Source of the DNA: Alteromonas sp. C1M14
GTDB lineage: Bacteria; Pseudomonadota; Gammaproteobacteria; Enterobacterales; Alteromonadaceae
Assembly: GCF_018860965.1 (NCBI RefSeq)
Contig: NZ_JAHKQF010000001.1
Span: 1 to 64,000 of the forward strand
DNA length: 64,000 nucleotides
Reading direction: 5' to 3'
How positions within the stretch are numbered: position 1 is the stretch's first letter; each line of letters begins with the position of its first letter. Below, one piece after another: positions 28,304 through 37,233 of this stretch. The position numbers and the translations under genes are program-made. The notes under the pieces were generated by a model. That model was not told the DNA's origin and did not search any database. It saw nothing but the letters and a program-made list of their open reading frames with translations.

Positions 28304-30070
28304 ATGAACTCGTCGGCGACCTCCACGAAAAAGGACGTACACTCTATCGAGGATGTGCGTGCGCTAATCCTTGGCGACGATGAAAAACGGTTAGAACAGG
28401 TTGTTCGCCGTCAGGCTAAAGAGTCCGTCAGCGAGGTGGTGTCCGAAGCCCTACTGGAAAGAGAAAATAAAGATGGTTCGGTTAATCGGGTGCTGGTTCC
28501 CCTGGTTGAAAAGTCGCTACACCGTTCGGTGGAAGCCAACAGCGATAAAATTGTTGGCGCACTCTACCCCCTTGTAGGTTCACTGATACGCAAATCGGTA
28601 TCGGCATTTTTGGTAGAATTCGTTGAACGAACCAATACTTTAATTGAACACAGTTTATCGTTGAAGAGTTTGCGTTGGCGCTATAAGGCTTGGCGCGCAG
28701 GGCTAAAATACGCCGACTACGTTGCCTCGCAAATTTATCAGTATCAGGTTCATCAGGTATTTGTTATCCATCGCGAAACAGGCACCTTGCTCCACAGCGT
28801 GTCGCTGGATCCGGAAAAAAGCAAAGACGGCGATCTTGTCTCTTCCATGCTTGTGGCCATGAACGATTTTGTCGCTGATGCCTTTAGCAATGGCAACCAG
28901 ACCGATGAAACAGAAATCGGCGAGATACGCACTGATGATTTTACCTTACTGATAAAAATTGGCCCTCAAGCGATCCTCGTTACTGCGGTGACCGGAAATA
29001 TTGCCCCTCGCATTCGTGAACAATTGCAAATTACACTGGAAGACTTCCATCGCTATTACCAACTGCCTCTGCTCAATTACAACGGTGATAACAGCCCCTT
29101 TCTTTCGTCTGACTCTTTACTACAAGACTGTTTAAGCAGCGCCCTTAAGAAACCAGCAAAAGAAAAGAAACGCCTAGGCGTTGGCTCGCTTATCCTATTA
29201 GCGTTGGTACTCTTGCTAGGTTATTTGTCTTTTGTGCGTATGCACTTGTCACTCACGGCATCGGCCATTGCTGAGGCTCTCCCTCCTCCTGGTATCGTGT
29301 TAATTGGCAATAACATCGAACAGGGTAAAGTCGCCATTTCAATTTTGCGCGATAGTGCCGCCGACTCCACGCAGTCATGGCTTTCATCACTGGATATCGA
29401 TTTAGACAATGTCGTGATCCATGAAACGCCGTTTATCTCTCAGTCCACGGACATTATCCGTAAGAAAGTGGCTCGGTGGATCACCAAGTTTCCATCCGTC
29501 ACACTGACTACACAAAACAACAAGCTTGCACTGGCCGGTGAATTAAGCAGGCCACAGTGGCAACAGTTCACCACCCAATACCAACAAATTACGGCTGGGG
29601 CGCTACCACTGCCCGATGTGTCCCAATTAACCATCACCGATTCCGTAAACATCAATCAACAAGACGCACTGATGGCTGTGGCAAAGGATCTGGCCACCCG
29701 CTTATCCAGTTATGTCGTGCCCTTTGAGGTCAATCAGGTAGCCATCGCTGAGCAACACGCTACAACTATTGGTGATATTGCCCAAACCATTAATAGCCTG
29801 CACAATATAGCGATTAAGCTTAATCTCGATGTAAACATTTTTATTCTTGGCGCCAGCGACAATTCTGGCACCCAAGCGAAAAACGAGATCGTTAGCCAAG
29901 AACGGGCGCAAAGTGTGAAACAAGCATTAATTGATGCTGGAGTGGATCCTGCCATTATGTATAGTAAAGGACTTGGGCAACTTAATTTTACCCAAGATAA
30001 TTCCAGTCGCATGGTATTTATTCATGCGCTTTTAACAGAGAAAAACAGACGCGAAGGTATACGGCAGTGA
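28304..30070 (+). CDS. inner-membrane protein with OmpA-like periplasmic domain and cytoplasmic Roadblock-like region
   Basis: 588 aa. The first 290 residues are soluble and have no signal peptide: a helical stretch (1-140) with VRRQAKESVSEVVSEALLE, then a beta/alpha region (about 148-250) beginning HQVFVIHRETGTLLHSVSL and ending LLIKIGPQAILVTAVTGN, whose strand-Asp/Gly-strand-helix-strand pattern resembles a Roadblock/LC7 domain. One membrane helix lies at about 295-315. The periplasmic part (316-588) ends in an OmpA-like domain; GASDNSG (516-522) and SQERAQSVKQAL match the peptidoglycan-binding region. The stop overlaps the GTPase GTG start (GTGA). It could link cytoplasmic GTPase signalling to the cell wall. 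OmpA domain: firm; Roadblock: inference. Confidence 0.82.
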   Translation: MNSSATSTKKDVHSIEDVRALILGDDEKRLEQVVRRQAKESVSEVVSEALLERENKDGSVNRVLVPLVEKSLHRSVEANSDKIVGALYPLVGSLIRKSVSAFLVEFVERTNTLIEHSLSLKSLRWRYKAWRAGLKYADYVASQIYQYQVHQVFVIHRETGTLLHSVSLDPEKSKDGDLVSSMLVAMNDFVADAFSNGNQTDETEIGEIRTDDFTLLIKIGPQAILVTAVTGNIAPRIREQLQITLEDFHRYYQLPLLNYNGDNSPFLSSDSLLQDCLSSALKKPAKEKKRLGVGSLILLALVLLLGYLSFVRMHLSLTASAIAEALPPPGIVLIGNNIEQGKVAISILRDSAADSTQSWLSSLDIDLDNVVIHETPFISQSTDIIRKKVARWITKFPSVTLTTQNNKLALAGELSRPQWQQFTTQYQQITAGALPLPDVSQLTITDSVNINQQDALMAVAKDLATRLSSYVVPFEVNQVAIAEQHATTIGDIAQTINSLHNIAIKLNLDVNIFILGASDNSGTQAKNEIVSQERAQSVKQALIDAGVDPAIMYSKGLGQLNFTQDNSSRMVFIHALLTEKNRREGIRQ

Positions 30071-30558
30071 TACAAAAAAAAATATGTCTGCTAGGCCCCA
30101 CAGGTGTGGGAAAAACCAGTCTGGTACGCCAGTTTGTTGATGGTATTTTTTCCGAAAAATATCTCACAACCATCGGCGTTAAAATAGACAAAAAGCAAGT
30201 TGATATTGGCGATAAATCTTTGCAACTGCTGGTTTGGGATATTGAGGGCGTAGACCGCTACTGTGGTTTTAACCCTCGCTATCTACGCGGTGCGGCAGCA
30301 TTTGTCATCGTGGTGGATCAAACCCGTTCTCAATCGTTACTCGAAGGTATGGATATCTTTGCATCTGCACGGGAAAGTTACCCGAATACGCCAGCCTTTT
30401 TTGTCGTAAACAAATCTGATCTTCCCAGCGAATGGTACTGGACCAAAGAAGAAATCAAAGAGCGACAGTCGCGCTTTACCGGTGCGTTTAACACCAGTGC
30501 AAAAACCGGAGAAAATGTAGAAGCGCTATTTCAGATGATTGCATCGGCGGTAGTCTAA
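30067..30558 (+). CDS. Rab/Ras-like small GTPase
   Basis: 163 aa, a complete small G domain with no lipidation tail. G1 is GPTGVGKT (10-17), the G2 Thr is Thr35 (TTIGVK), G3 is DIEG (58-61), G4 is NKSD (115-118) and G5 is SAK (144-146). The G2-switch spacing and the WD before DxxG are Rab/Arf-like and not Era/Obg-like. The residue after DxxG, Gln61 in Ras, is Val62 here, so intrinsic hydrolysis may be slow or depend on a GAP. Start GTG overlaps the upstream stop; the c-di-GMP protein starts 2 bases after its stop. Bacterial relatives include MglA and the Rup group; it belongs near these but I cannot place it further. Confidence 0.92.
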   Translation: MIQKKICLLGPTGVGKTSLVRQFVDGIFSEKYLTTIGVKIDKKQVDIGDKSLQLLVWDIEGVDRYCGFNPRYLRGAAAFVIVVDQTRSQSLLEGMDIFASARESYPNTPAFFVVNKSDLPSEWYWTKEEIKERQSRFTGAFNTSAKTGENVEALFQMIASAVV

Positions 30559-30560
30559 CA

Positions 30561-32681
30561 ATGGACATTTTTCAGCTCAACACCCTAGGCATTACAGATT
30601 GTGTACTTTATCGATATGAAAAAGACAAGACACTTTGCTGTCTAACACCTACCGTTTCTTGGGCGTTTAAGGTTACCGCTATTGATGAAATATCTTTAAA
30701 CGTTACCGATGTGCTGAGCCTGTTTTTAGAAGATTTCTTACTTGATGCCCAGCAATGCTGGCAATCTGGCAGTGCGTCTCAAATCTCCTCGGGATTCTGG
30801 ACTGAGGCATCAGAGGTGACGCCACTTCGATTGGAAGCATTAGCCACAAATAACGGCAAAGGAGAATGCTATCTGGCAATTAAGAATGTCAGCAAAGAGT
30901 TTGATTACCGGCAACAATCGCTGCAATCAGCACGGGAACTTCTCATTACCCATCACGCGGTAATCAGCCAGCAAGACTCCCTTCATGACCGATTGCAAAA
31001 AGTACTGCAAGAAGTAGAAAACGGCAAAAGTGAACTCTTGGCCATACGACAAGCCATTCAGCACCTTGCCACAGGGGTTGTTATTTTAAATGCCCAAAAT
31101 GAACTGTTTCTTGATAATGGCGTGGCCCGTCAAGTATTGCGCGCCCACAGCACCCAGAAAAACTGCGTTCAAAACCTGTTTCAGTTGATGAAAGACGTAC
31201 ATGTGGACACCATATTTCTAGCTAATTTAGAAGAACAACAAACCAGTTGGCGCGGTGAAGTGTTTTGGCAAAATGCCCCCGGAGGAAGCCGGTGGCTACA
31301 ACTTACAGTGGCCCCGGTGTTTCAAAATGAAACTCTCAGTCACTGGGTATTTTTATTCACAGACACCACCACCACCCATACAGGGGAGAATAGCGCAACC
31401 ACGTCTGCCGATAAAGATTTGCTAACCCAATTAGACTCGAGACAGTCGTTTAAACGCGAACTCGATAAATGGCTTAAAACTCAGCAAGGATTTGGCCTTT
31501 TTATCATTGATATCAGCGAATTTAAGCGAGTCAATGAGAACTTAGGGTATCGAGTTGGTGACGAGATACTCAAACGGGTGGCCTTGCGCCTCGATACTTT
31601 TTCGGGAGAGAAAAGCTATCTTGCACGAATAGGTGGAAATGAATTTGCTCTGCTTTCGCCTTTTAGCTGCCTGTCAGACAGCATTATTCATGATTATGGC
31701 CGCGGTCTTCAAGTCGCCCTAGAAGATGTATTTATTGCTTTTGGCAAAGGCGAAATGACGTTGAGTGTGAATATTGGCGTTACCGCCTTTCCTCAACACG
31801 GCGCAAACACCGAAGATTTACTCAAAAATGCGGGCTTAGCACTGCAATTTTCCAAATACAAAGGCAAAAACGAAGTCACGGTTTTTCGCACGCAGCTAAA
31901 AACCAAGCAAGTAGAGTTAGCGAACCTTGAAGCAGAACTCGCCACAGCGATTAAAAACAATAAGCTCACTATCCATTTGCAACCTATCGTGGATTTATCT
32001 TGCGGTGACACGCTGAAGTGCGAGGCATTAGCCCGCTGGACCAACGATGAGGGAAAAATCATCCCTCCCGATGTATTTATACCCATTGCTGAAAAATCTG
32101 GCTTAATCTTCGCCTTAGGTGATTGGCTACTGCACAGCGTATGTCAAACCCTCAAGGAATTATCGGCATACGCCCCAAATATTCGCATTGCCATGAACAT
32201 CTCAGGCCGGCAAATTTGCGATCCTGACTTTCTTACCAAAGTACAAGATGCCATCGCCTACTATGGGATTTCCGCTTCACAATTAGCCATTGAGATTACC
32301 GAAACCGTATTTATCCACAGAACCAATACCGTTGCTGTAACCTTAGCCAGTTTGCGGGCCATCGGCATTACCATTTCCATCGATGATTTTGGTACCGGTT
32401 TTAGCTCATTGGAATATTTGAAACGTTTACCCATAGATGAGCTAAAAATCGATCGGTCTTTTGTTCGTGATCTGTCAGTGAACAACGACGACAAGGTGAT
32501 CATTAAAGCGATTATTGGATTGGCCGAAAATCTTGGCCTGAATGTGGTCGCCGAAGGGGTGGAAAGTGATGAACAGCAACACTTTCTATTACGTCAAAAC
32601 TGCGTAATGGCGCAAGGATACTTGTTTAACCGCCCCATGCCGGTGCAGCAATTTATTGACTCTCTAATTGCGCAAAAATAG
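30561..32681 (+). CDS. GGDEF-EAL c-di-GMP protein of the GTPase operon
   Basis: 706 aa, cytoplasmic. An N-terminal region (1-120) and a second block (about 170-275; VVILNAQNELFLDNGVARQV) have PAS-like character, joined by a coiled helix (125-165). GGDEF (about 285-430) carries GGNEF (358-362), so cyclase activity is doubtful. The EAL domain (about 450-700) has EALARW, MNISGRQ, IEITETVF, IDDFGTGF, LKIDRSF and VVAEGVES, the full catalytic set of c-di-GMP phosphodiesterases. It starts 2 bases after the GTPase stop, hence strongly coupled. The likely role is to link c-di-GMP turnover to the GTPase module. Confidence 0.92.
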   Translation: MDIFQLNTLGITDCVLYRYEKDKTLCCLTPTVSWAFKVTAIDEISLNVTDVLSLFLEDFLLDAQQCWQSGSASQISSGFWTEASEVTPLRLEALATNNGKGECYLAIKNVSKEFDYRQQSLQSARELLITHHAVISQQDSLHDRLQKVLQEVENGKSELLAIRQAIQHLATGVVILNAQNELFLDNGVARQVLRAHSTQKNCVQNLFQLMKDVHVDTIFLANLEEQQTSWRGEVFWQNAPGGSRWLQLTVAPVFQNETLSHWVFLFTDTTTTHTGENSATTSADKDLLTQLDSRQSFKRELDKWLKTQQGFGLFIIDISEFKRVNENLGYRVGDEILKRVALRLDTFSGEKSYLARIGGNEFALLSPFSCLSDSIIHDYGRGLQVALEDVFIAFGKGEMTLSVNIGVTAFPQHGANTEDLLKNAGLALQFSKYKGKNEVTVFRTQLKTKQVELANLEAELATAIKNNKLTIHLQPIVDLSCGDTLKCEALARWTNDEGKIIPPDVFIPIAEKSGLIFALGDWLLHSVCQTLKELSAYAPNIRIAMNISGRQICDPDFLTKVQDAIAYYGISASQLAIEITETVFIHRTNTVAVTLASLRAIGITISIDDFGTGFSSLEYLKRLPIDELKIDRSFVRDLSVNNDDKVIIKAIIGLAENLGLNVVAEGVESDEQQHFLLRQNCVMAQGYLFNRPMPVQQFIDSLIAQK

Positions 32682-32713
32682 CCCTCTACTTCTAGCATAG
32701 AAGGCCATAGCCT

Positions 32714-33568
32714 CTATGCCTCCACAACCGCTAACCCTAGATGACTGGCGTGGAATTGCAGATGTTCATCAATAAACGAAGCAATAAAATAATAGCTGTG
32801 ATCGTACCCTTCATGCATATTCAAGGTTAAGGGGGTATCACTTTTTTGCGCCGCGGCCACCAGCGCTTTGGGTTTTAGCTGCTGCGCTAAAAACTCATCG
32901 GCCCGCCCCTGCTCGACCAATAATGGAATATAATGCTGCTTTTCGGCTAATAGATGTGCCGCATCGTATTGCGCCCATTGTTGGCTATCTTCTCCAAGAT
33001 AACCCGATAATGCTTTTTGTCCCCACGGACAATCCGAAGGGTTGGCAATTGGACTAAACGCCGATACCGAAACATAGTCCTGGGGATTGCGAAGACCAAT
33101 AACCAATGCACCGTGTCCCCCCATAGAATGTCCACTAATGGCTTTATCGCCGGTGACAGGAAAATGGGCTTCGATTAAGGCAGGTAGCTCTTCAGTGACA
33201 TAGTCATACATTTTATAATGTTGTGACCACGGTGCTTGTGTGGCATTGACATAAAACCCCGCTCCCTGACCGAAATCATAAGCGTTGTCAGGATCATCGG
33301 GAACATCCGCTCCCCGCGGGCTGGTATCAGGGGCCACAATAGCCAAGCCCAGTTTTGAGGCCATTTTCAGTGCCCCTGCTTTTTGCATGAAATTCTCATC
33401 GGTGCAGGTTAAACCTGACAACCAATAAAGAACAGGAACCGGATTATCCTCGCTAGCAAATGGGGGTAAAAACACGGCAAAAGTCATCTCGCATTGGGTG
33501 CTTTGCCCTTGGTGGCGATAACGGCAATGACGCCCGCCAAATGCACTATTTTCGCTGATAAGTTCCAT
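32714..33568 (-). CDS. fghA: S-formylglutathione hydrolase
   Basis: 284 aa alpha/beta-hydrolase of the esterase D family that splits S-formylglutathione to formate and glutathione in formaldehyde detoxification. The nucleophile elbow GHSMGGHGAL contains the catalytic Ser (about 150), with Asp (GRADEFL) and His (EGYDHSYYF) further on. The N-terminal YWLSGLTCTDENF forms the oxyanion region. The usual partner, glutathione-dependent formaldehyde dehydrogenase (frmA), is not adjacent. Convergent with the GTPase operon. Confidence 0.94.
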   Translation of the reverse strand: MELISENSAFGGRHCRYRHQGQSTQCEMTFAVFLPPFASEDNPVPVLYWLSGLTCTDENFMQKAGALKMASKLGLAIVAPDTSPRGADVPDDPDNAYDFGQGAGFYVNATQAPWSQHYKMYDYVTEELPALIEAHFPVTGDKAISGHSMGGHGALVIGLRNPQDYVSVSAFSPIANPSDCPWGQKALSGYLGEDSQQWAQYDAAHLLAEKQHYIPLLVEQGRADEFLAQQLKPKALVAAAQKSDTPLTLNMHEGYDHSYYFIASFIDEHLQFHASHLGLAVVEA

Positions 33569-33735
33569 ATATTCGCATCTCCTGAAAATGGAAGAGTGGC
33601 CTTTTTCCTTGATGCTTCCAAAAATAGCAAAAAAAGAAAAGACAAATAAATTTTTACACGCTGTCAGTAAAGGGTGTATCGGATTTTAGATCAACATCGT
33701 TTACACTAACGCCCTAATTTCAGAGGTTAATAACG

Positions 33736-34650
33736 ATGCTTAAAGCTGTTGGCTACAATATACGCGGCACGCTATCGGTGCTGGGCTATTTTTTAAACAC
33801 CGTTTTTTGGTTTGTTCCCATATTCATTTTATCTTTATTCAAACTGATCCCCATTACTTTGTGGCGCAGAATAATCTCGTATCCCCTTGATGCGTGCGCC
33901 ACCGCATGGATAAGCGTAAACAATTGCAATCAACGCCTATTTAGCAGAACCCAGTTTTCCACCACTGGACTGGAGGCGCTCACGCCTCACGACTGGTATC
34001 TGGTTATTGCTAACCATCAATCTTGGGTCGATATCCTAGTACTTCAACGTACCTTCAACCGGAAAATACCGTTTTTGAAGTTTTTCTTAAAAAAAGAACT
34101 TATATGGGTACCGATTTTAGGCTTAGCTTGGTGGGCCCTAGAGTTTCCGTTTATGCAGCGCCATAGCAAGTCGTTTCTGGCTAAAAACCCGCATTTAAAA
34201 GGCAAGGACATGGAGACCACCCGCAAAGCATGTGCGAAGTTTAAGTATAAGCCGGTGAGTATCATGAACTTTGTTGAAGGTACCCGTTTTACCCAAATCA
34301 AACACGATAAGCAACGCTCTCCCTTTATCCATTTGCTTAAACCTAAAGCTGGCGGCATTGCCTTTGTACTTAGTGCCATGGGCGAACAGCTGCACAAACT
34401 TATTGATGTTACCATTGACTATCCCGATGGCGTGCCTAGCTATTGGGATTTCGTTTGCGGTAAAGTAAAAACCATACGGGTAGAAGTCACAGTCACCCCC
34501 ATTCAAACGATTATGCAAGAAGGCTTTTTCTCTACTCATTATTTTACTGATCCCGCCCAGAAAGCGCGCTTTCAACAATGGTTAAATGCGCGCTGGAAAG
34601 AAAAAGACGACAAACTAACGGCCCTTAATTCAACACAGGCGCCGCTATGA
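33736..34650 (+). CDS. 1-acyl-glycerol-3-phosphate acyltransferase-like protein (first copy)
   Basis: 304 aa. Hydrophobic segments at about 15-40 anchor it in the inner membrane. The acyltransferase motif NHQSWVD (HX4D) and the substrate motif FVEGTRFT are present, the latter matching the EGTR block of PlsC/YihG-type LPLAT enzymes. It is closest in pattern to YihG. The stop overlaps the start of a paralogue by 4 bases (ATGA). Substrate not determined by sequence. Confidence 0.9.
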   Translation: MLKAVGYNIRGTLSVLGYFLNTVFWFVPIFILSLFKLIPITLWRRIISYPLDACATAWISVNNCNQRLFSRTQFSTTGLEALTPHDWYLVIANHQSWVDILVLQRTFNRKIPFLKFFLKKELIWVPILGLAWWALEFPFMQRHSKSFLAKNPHLKGKDMETTRKACAKFKYKPVSIMNFVEGTRFTQIKHDKQRSPFIHLLKPKAGGIAFVLSAMGEQLHKLIDVTIDYPDGVPSYWDFVCGKVKTIRVEVTVTPIQTIMQEGFFSTHYFTDPAQKARFQQWLNARWKEKDDKLTALNSTQAPL

Positions 34651-35549
34651 GAAAGCTACTCGCGCCTTTTATTTTCTGTATTCATACCTCTTTACAGATA
34701 AGCAACCTTGCCTTTTGGGGGGTGCTAATCATTCTACTTGGCGTGGTCAAACTGCTGCTACCCTCAGCTTGGGTTCACCGCCGGCTATTGGCAGTGATGC
34801 ACACATTCTTACATTGCTTTAGTGGTATAAGCGTCTTACTTATCCGTGGGTTTAACAGCATAGACATTCAATTTAACGTAGACGGTAAACTGTCCCCGGC
34901 AGGTTGGTATTTGCTCATTGCTAACCACTTAAGTTACTTAGACATTATTTTACTTATTGAATTTACTCGCGGGCGCATTCCTCCGCCCAAGTTCTTTCTA
35001 AAACAAGAGCTCATATGGTTACCCTTTGTCGGACTTGGCGCATGGGCATTAGATATGCCCTTTATGAAACGTTATTCGAGACGCTTTATTGCAAAGCATC
35101 CAGAAAAAAAAGGCCAAGATATCGCGACCACAAAACGCTTTTGCGAAAAATTTAAAACCCAGCCCACCACAGTAATCAACTTTGTTGAAGGTACTCGCTT
35201 TACCAAAAATAAACACAAAGCCAAAAAAAGCCCCTACCGTCGACTACTGCCGCCGAAAGCCGGAGGTATTGCGTTTACCCTTGCCACCATGGGCGATTTA
35301 TTTAGTCACCTCTTAGACGTTTCCCTGCTGTACCCTGACAATGAACAACATCCAATGATGGCAATGTTAAGCGGGCAGATGACCCGAATAATTGTAGATG
35401 TTAACGTACTGCCTGTTCCTGAGGAAACCCAAGGCGATTATTATATGGATGATAAATTTAAAGGCCGGTTTCAGACTTGGCTAAATGGTCTGTGGCTGGA
35501 GAAAGACACCCGAATTACTCAACTGCTGGAGTCGTCATTGTGCAAATAG
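34647..35549 (+). CDS. 1-acyl-glycerol-3-phosphate acyltransferase-like protein (second copy)
   Basis: 300 aa paralogue of the preceding gene; the layout is the same, with membrane segments near 10-35, NHLSYLD for the HX4D motif and FVEGTRFTKNKHKA for the EGTR block. The two differ enough to suggest an old duplication and different acyl or acceptor preferences. Third partner in this operon is an MscS-type channel whose start lies inside this gene's last codons. Probably remodels membrane phospholipids. Confidence 0.9.
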   Translation: MRKLLAPFIFCIHTSLQISNLAFWGVLIILLGVVKLLLPSAWVHRRLLAVMHTFLHCFSGISVLLIRGFNSIDIQFNVDGKLSPAGWYLLIANHLSYLDIILLIEFTRGRIPPPKFFLKQELIWLPFVGLGAWALDMPFMKRYSRRFIAKHPEKKGQDIATTKRFCEKFKTQPTTVINFVEGTRFTKNKHKAKKSPYRRLLPPKAGGIAFTLATMGDLFSHLLDVSLLYPDNEQHPMMAMLSGQMTRIIVDVNVLPVPEETQGDYYMDDKFKGRFQTWLNGLWLEKDTRITQLLESSLCK

Positions 35550-36844
35550 CGTCGTCGGTCAAAGAGACTTTTACACACACAGTTCAAAATATCTTCCCTG
35601 AGGTTACCACCGACTCGATAACCTATAATTTGTTAGCGATCTCCACCATCGTTGTGGCCTCTTTTTTATTTTATGTACTCAGCCGTGTTGTTCTACAACT
35701 GCAAATTCACCACCTCATCACCCGCAGTAAAAATGATTGGGATGATGCCTTACTGAACCATGGCTTCTTTCGACGTTTAAGCCACTTGGTACCGGCACTG
35801 GTTATTTACCTTAGCGCCCCAGTGCTCATTAGCGACGACAATGTGCTGTATGGCTTTTTATTAAAATCATCATTGCTTTACATGATGATCACCGCCCTCT
35901 TTGCGGTATTTGCCCTGCTCAATACTATTCAGGATATCTACAATAGCTCATACCTTGCTAAACGTGCCTCCATTACAGGGTTTATACAGGTCGCCAAACT
36001 GTTTTTTTCCGTTATCGTATTGCTACTGTCTATTTCGTTGGTGGTAGACAAAAGCCCTATCATCATTATGTCTGGGCTTACCGCGCTAGCGGCAGTGTTA
36101 CTATTAATTTTCAGAGATACCATTCTTGGGTTTGTGGCGGGTATTCAGATAGCTGCCAACCGAATGTTTAATACTGGCGATTGGATCCAAATTACAAAAT
36201 TTGAAGTCGACGGCGAAATTCAGGAAATAGGCTTAACAAACGTAAAAGTCCAAAACTGGGATAAGACCATCTCGACCATTCCCAGCTATTCTTTGACCAC
36301 CGAAGCGGTAAAAAATTGGCGTGGTATGCAGGAGTCTGGCGGCCGACGAATTAAACGAGCCATCTACATCGACATACATTCCATCAAACTTTGCGATAGC
36401 AGTATGATCAAGCGGTTTAGCCGTATTCGGTATATCTCGGAGTATGTTACGGAAAAGCTAAACGCATTACAGGCATACCACAAAGACTACTCAATTGATG
36501 AATCTGATTTACTGAACAGTCGCCGGCTCACAAATGTGGGGACTTTTCGCGCTTATCTTGAAGCCTATTTACGCAAGCACACAGACATAAATCAATCGTT
36601 GACCCTTATGGTGCGCCAACTTCCCCCAAATGAATTGGGTCTACCCTTAGAAGTCTATTGCTTTTGTGCCAAAAAAGAATGGGTACAATACGAAAAGGTT
36701 CAGGCAGACATTTTCGACCATATTATGGCCATGTTACCCATGTTCGATTTACGTGCTTATCAGCGGGATGGCTATTTCCCTCAACGCCTTTCTTTTGATA
36801 GTGACAACCCAGAACAAAATGATCTTAGCCAACGCCACCCTTAA
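35540..36844 (+). CDS. MscS-family mechanosensitive channel, YbdG-like
   Basis: 434 aa from the GTG at 35540 (VQIASSVKE), which has a GGAG site 9 bases upstream and overlaps the acyltransferase stop by 10 bases; a TTG at 35477 would extend it by 21 residues. Membrane segments at about 28-50, 75-95, 110-130, 145-165 and the pore helix (about 175-205, SGLTALAAVLLLIFRDTILGF in part), followed by the MscS beta domain with WIQI and EIGLTNVKVQNWD and a C-terminal domain. The size and the tail (DLRAYQRDG) resemble E. coli YbdG. It releases solutes on hypo-osmotic shock. Operon with the two acyltransferases. Confidence 0.9.
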   Translation: MQIASSVKETFTHTVQNIFPEVTTDSITYNLLAISTIVVASFLFYVLSRVVLQLQIHHLITRSKNDWDDALLNHGFFRRLSHLVPALVIYLSAPVLISDDNVLYGFLLKSSLLYMMITALFAVFALLNTIQDIYNSSYLAKRASITGFIQVAKLFFSVIVLLLSISLVVDKSPIIIMSGLTALAAVLLLIFRDTILGFVAGIQIAANRMFNTGDWIQITKFEVDGEIQEIGLTNVKVQNWDKTISTIPSYSLTTEAVKNWRGMQESGGRRIKRAIYIDIHSIKLCDSSMIKRFSRIRYISEYVTEKLNALQAYHKDYSIDESDLLNSRRLTNVGTFRAYLEAYLRKHTDINQSLTLMVRQLPPNELGLPLEVYCFCAKKEWVQYEKVQADIFDHIMAMLPMFDLRAYQRDGYFPQRLSFDSDNPEQNDLSQRHP

Positions 36845-36850
36845 CAATAA

Positions 36851-36877
36851 AAAAACGGCGCCTTAGGCGCCGTTTTT
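36851..36877. terminator. bidirectional terminator after the channel gene
   Basis: AAAAACGGCGCC and GGCGCCGTTTTT form a perfect 12-bp stem with loop TTA. It separates the channel gene (+) from the small membrane protein gene (-). Confidence 0.92.
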
Positions 36878-36896
36878 ATTATACAAAATTCTGATG

Positions 36897-37088
36897 TTAC
36901 ATCAGTGCATAGGCCATCAGCACACAGCAGATCAGCCCGGTCACACCGAAAAAACCATATTCAATTTTTTCTTGCATACCCTCAGCACCGACTTTTTCAG
37001 TCATAAAGCCCATAATGATACTGGACATGCCTAGGACGAAAGCAACCAGTCCCACACCGAATCCAATAGCACCAATCCATTCGCTCAT
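36897..37088 (-). CDS. small two-pass membrane protein
   Basis: 63 aa. Two hydrophobic helices (about 5-28 and 45-63) are joined by a short charged loop (MTEKVGAEGMQEKIEYG). Both termini are probably outside or both inside; no family recognised. A purine-rich site precedes the start. The conserved-looking Gly/Met pattern suggests a real small membrane protein rather than a chance frame. Confidence 0.65.
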   Translation of the reverse strand: MSEWIGAIGFGVGLVAFVLGMSSIIMGFMTEKVGAEGMQEKIEYGFFGVTGLICCVLMAYALM

Positions 37089-37200
37089 ACTCTATACCCT
37101 TCAAACTAAATTTCGTTATCACTCTGCCATGCTGCTAAAGAATCATAACGAAATGAGAATTCTACCGCTATAGTATGCAACAAATTAGGTGTCATGCGTA

Positions 37201-37233
37201 ATCAAAAAATGACCTGAGAGGTCATTTTTTGAT
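37201..37233. terminator. perfect hairpin in the 328-base intergenic region
   Basis: ATCAAAAAATGACCT and AGGTCATTTTTTGAT pair fully over 15 bp with loop GAG, and the T runs lie inside the stem on both strands, so it can end transcription in either direction. No annotated gene ends here. It fits the end of the 30-codon minus-strand frame below or of a small RNA. The remaining parts of 37089-37416 are AT-rich upstream regions without other signals that I can support. Confidence 0.75.
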
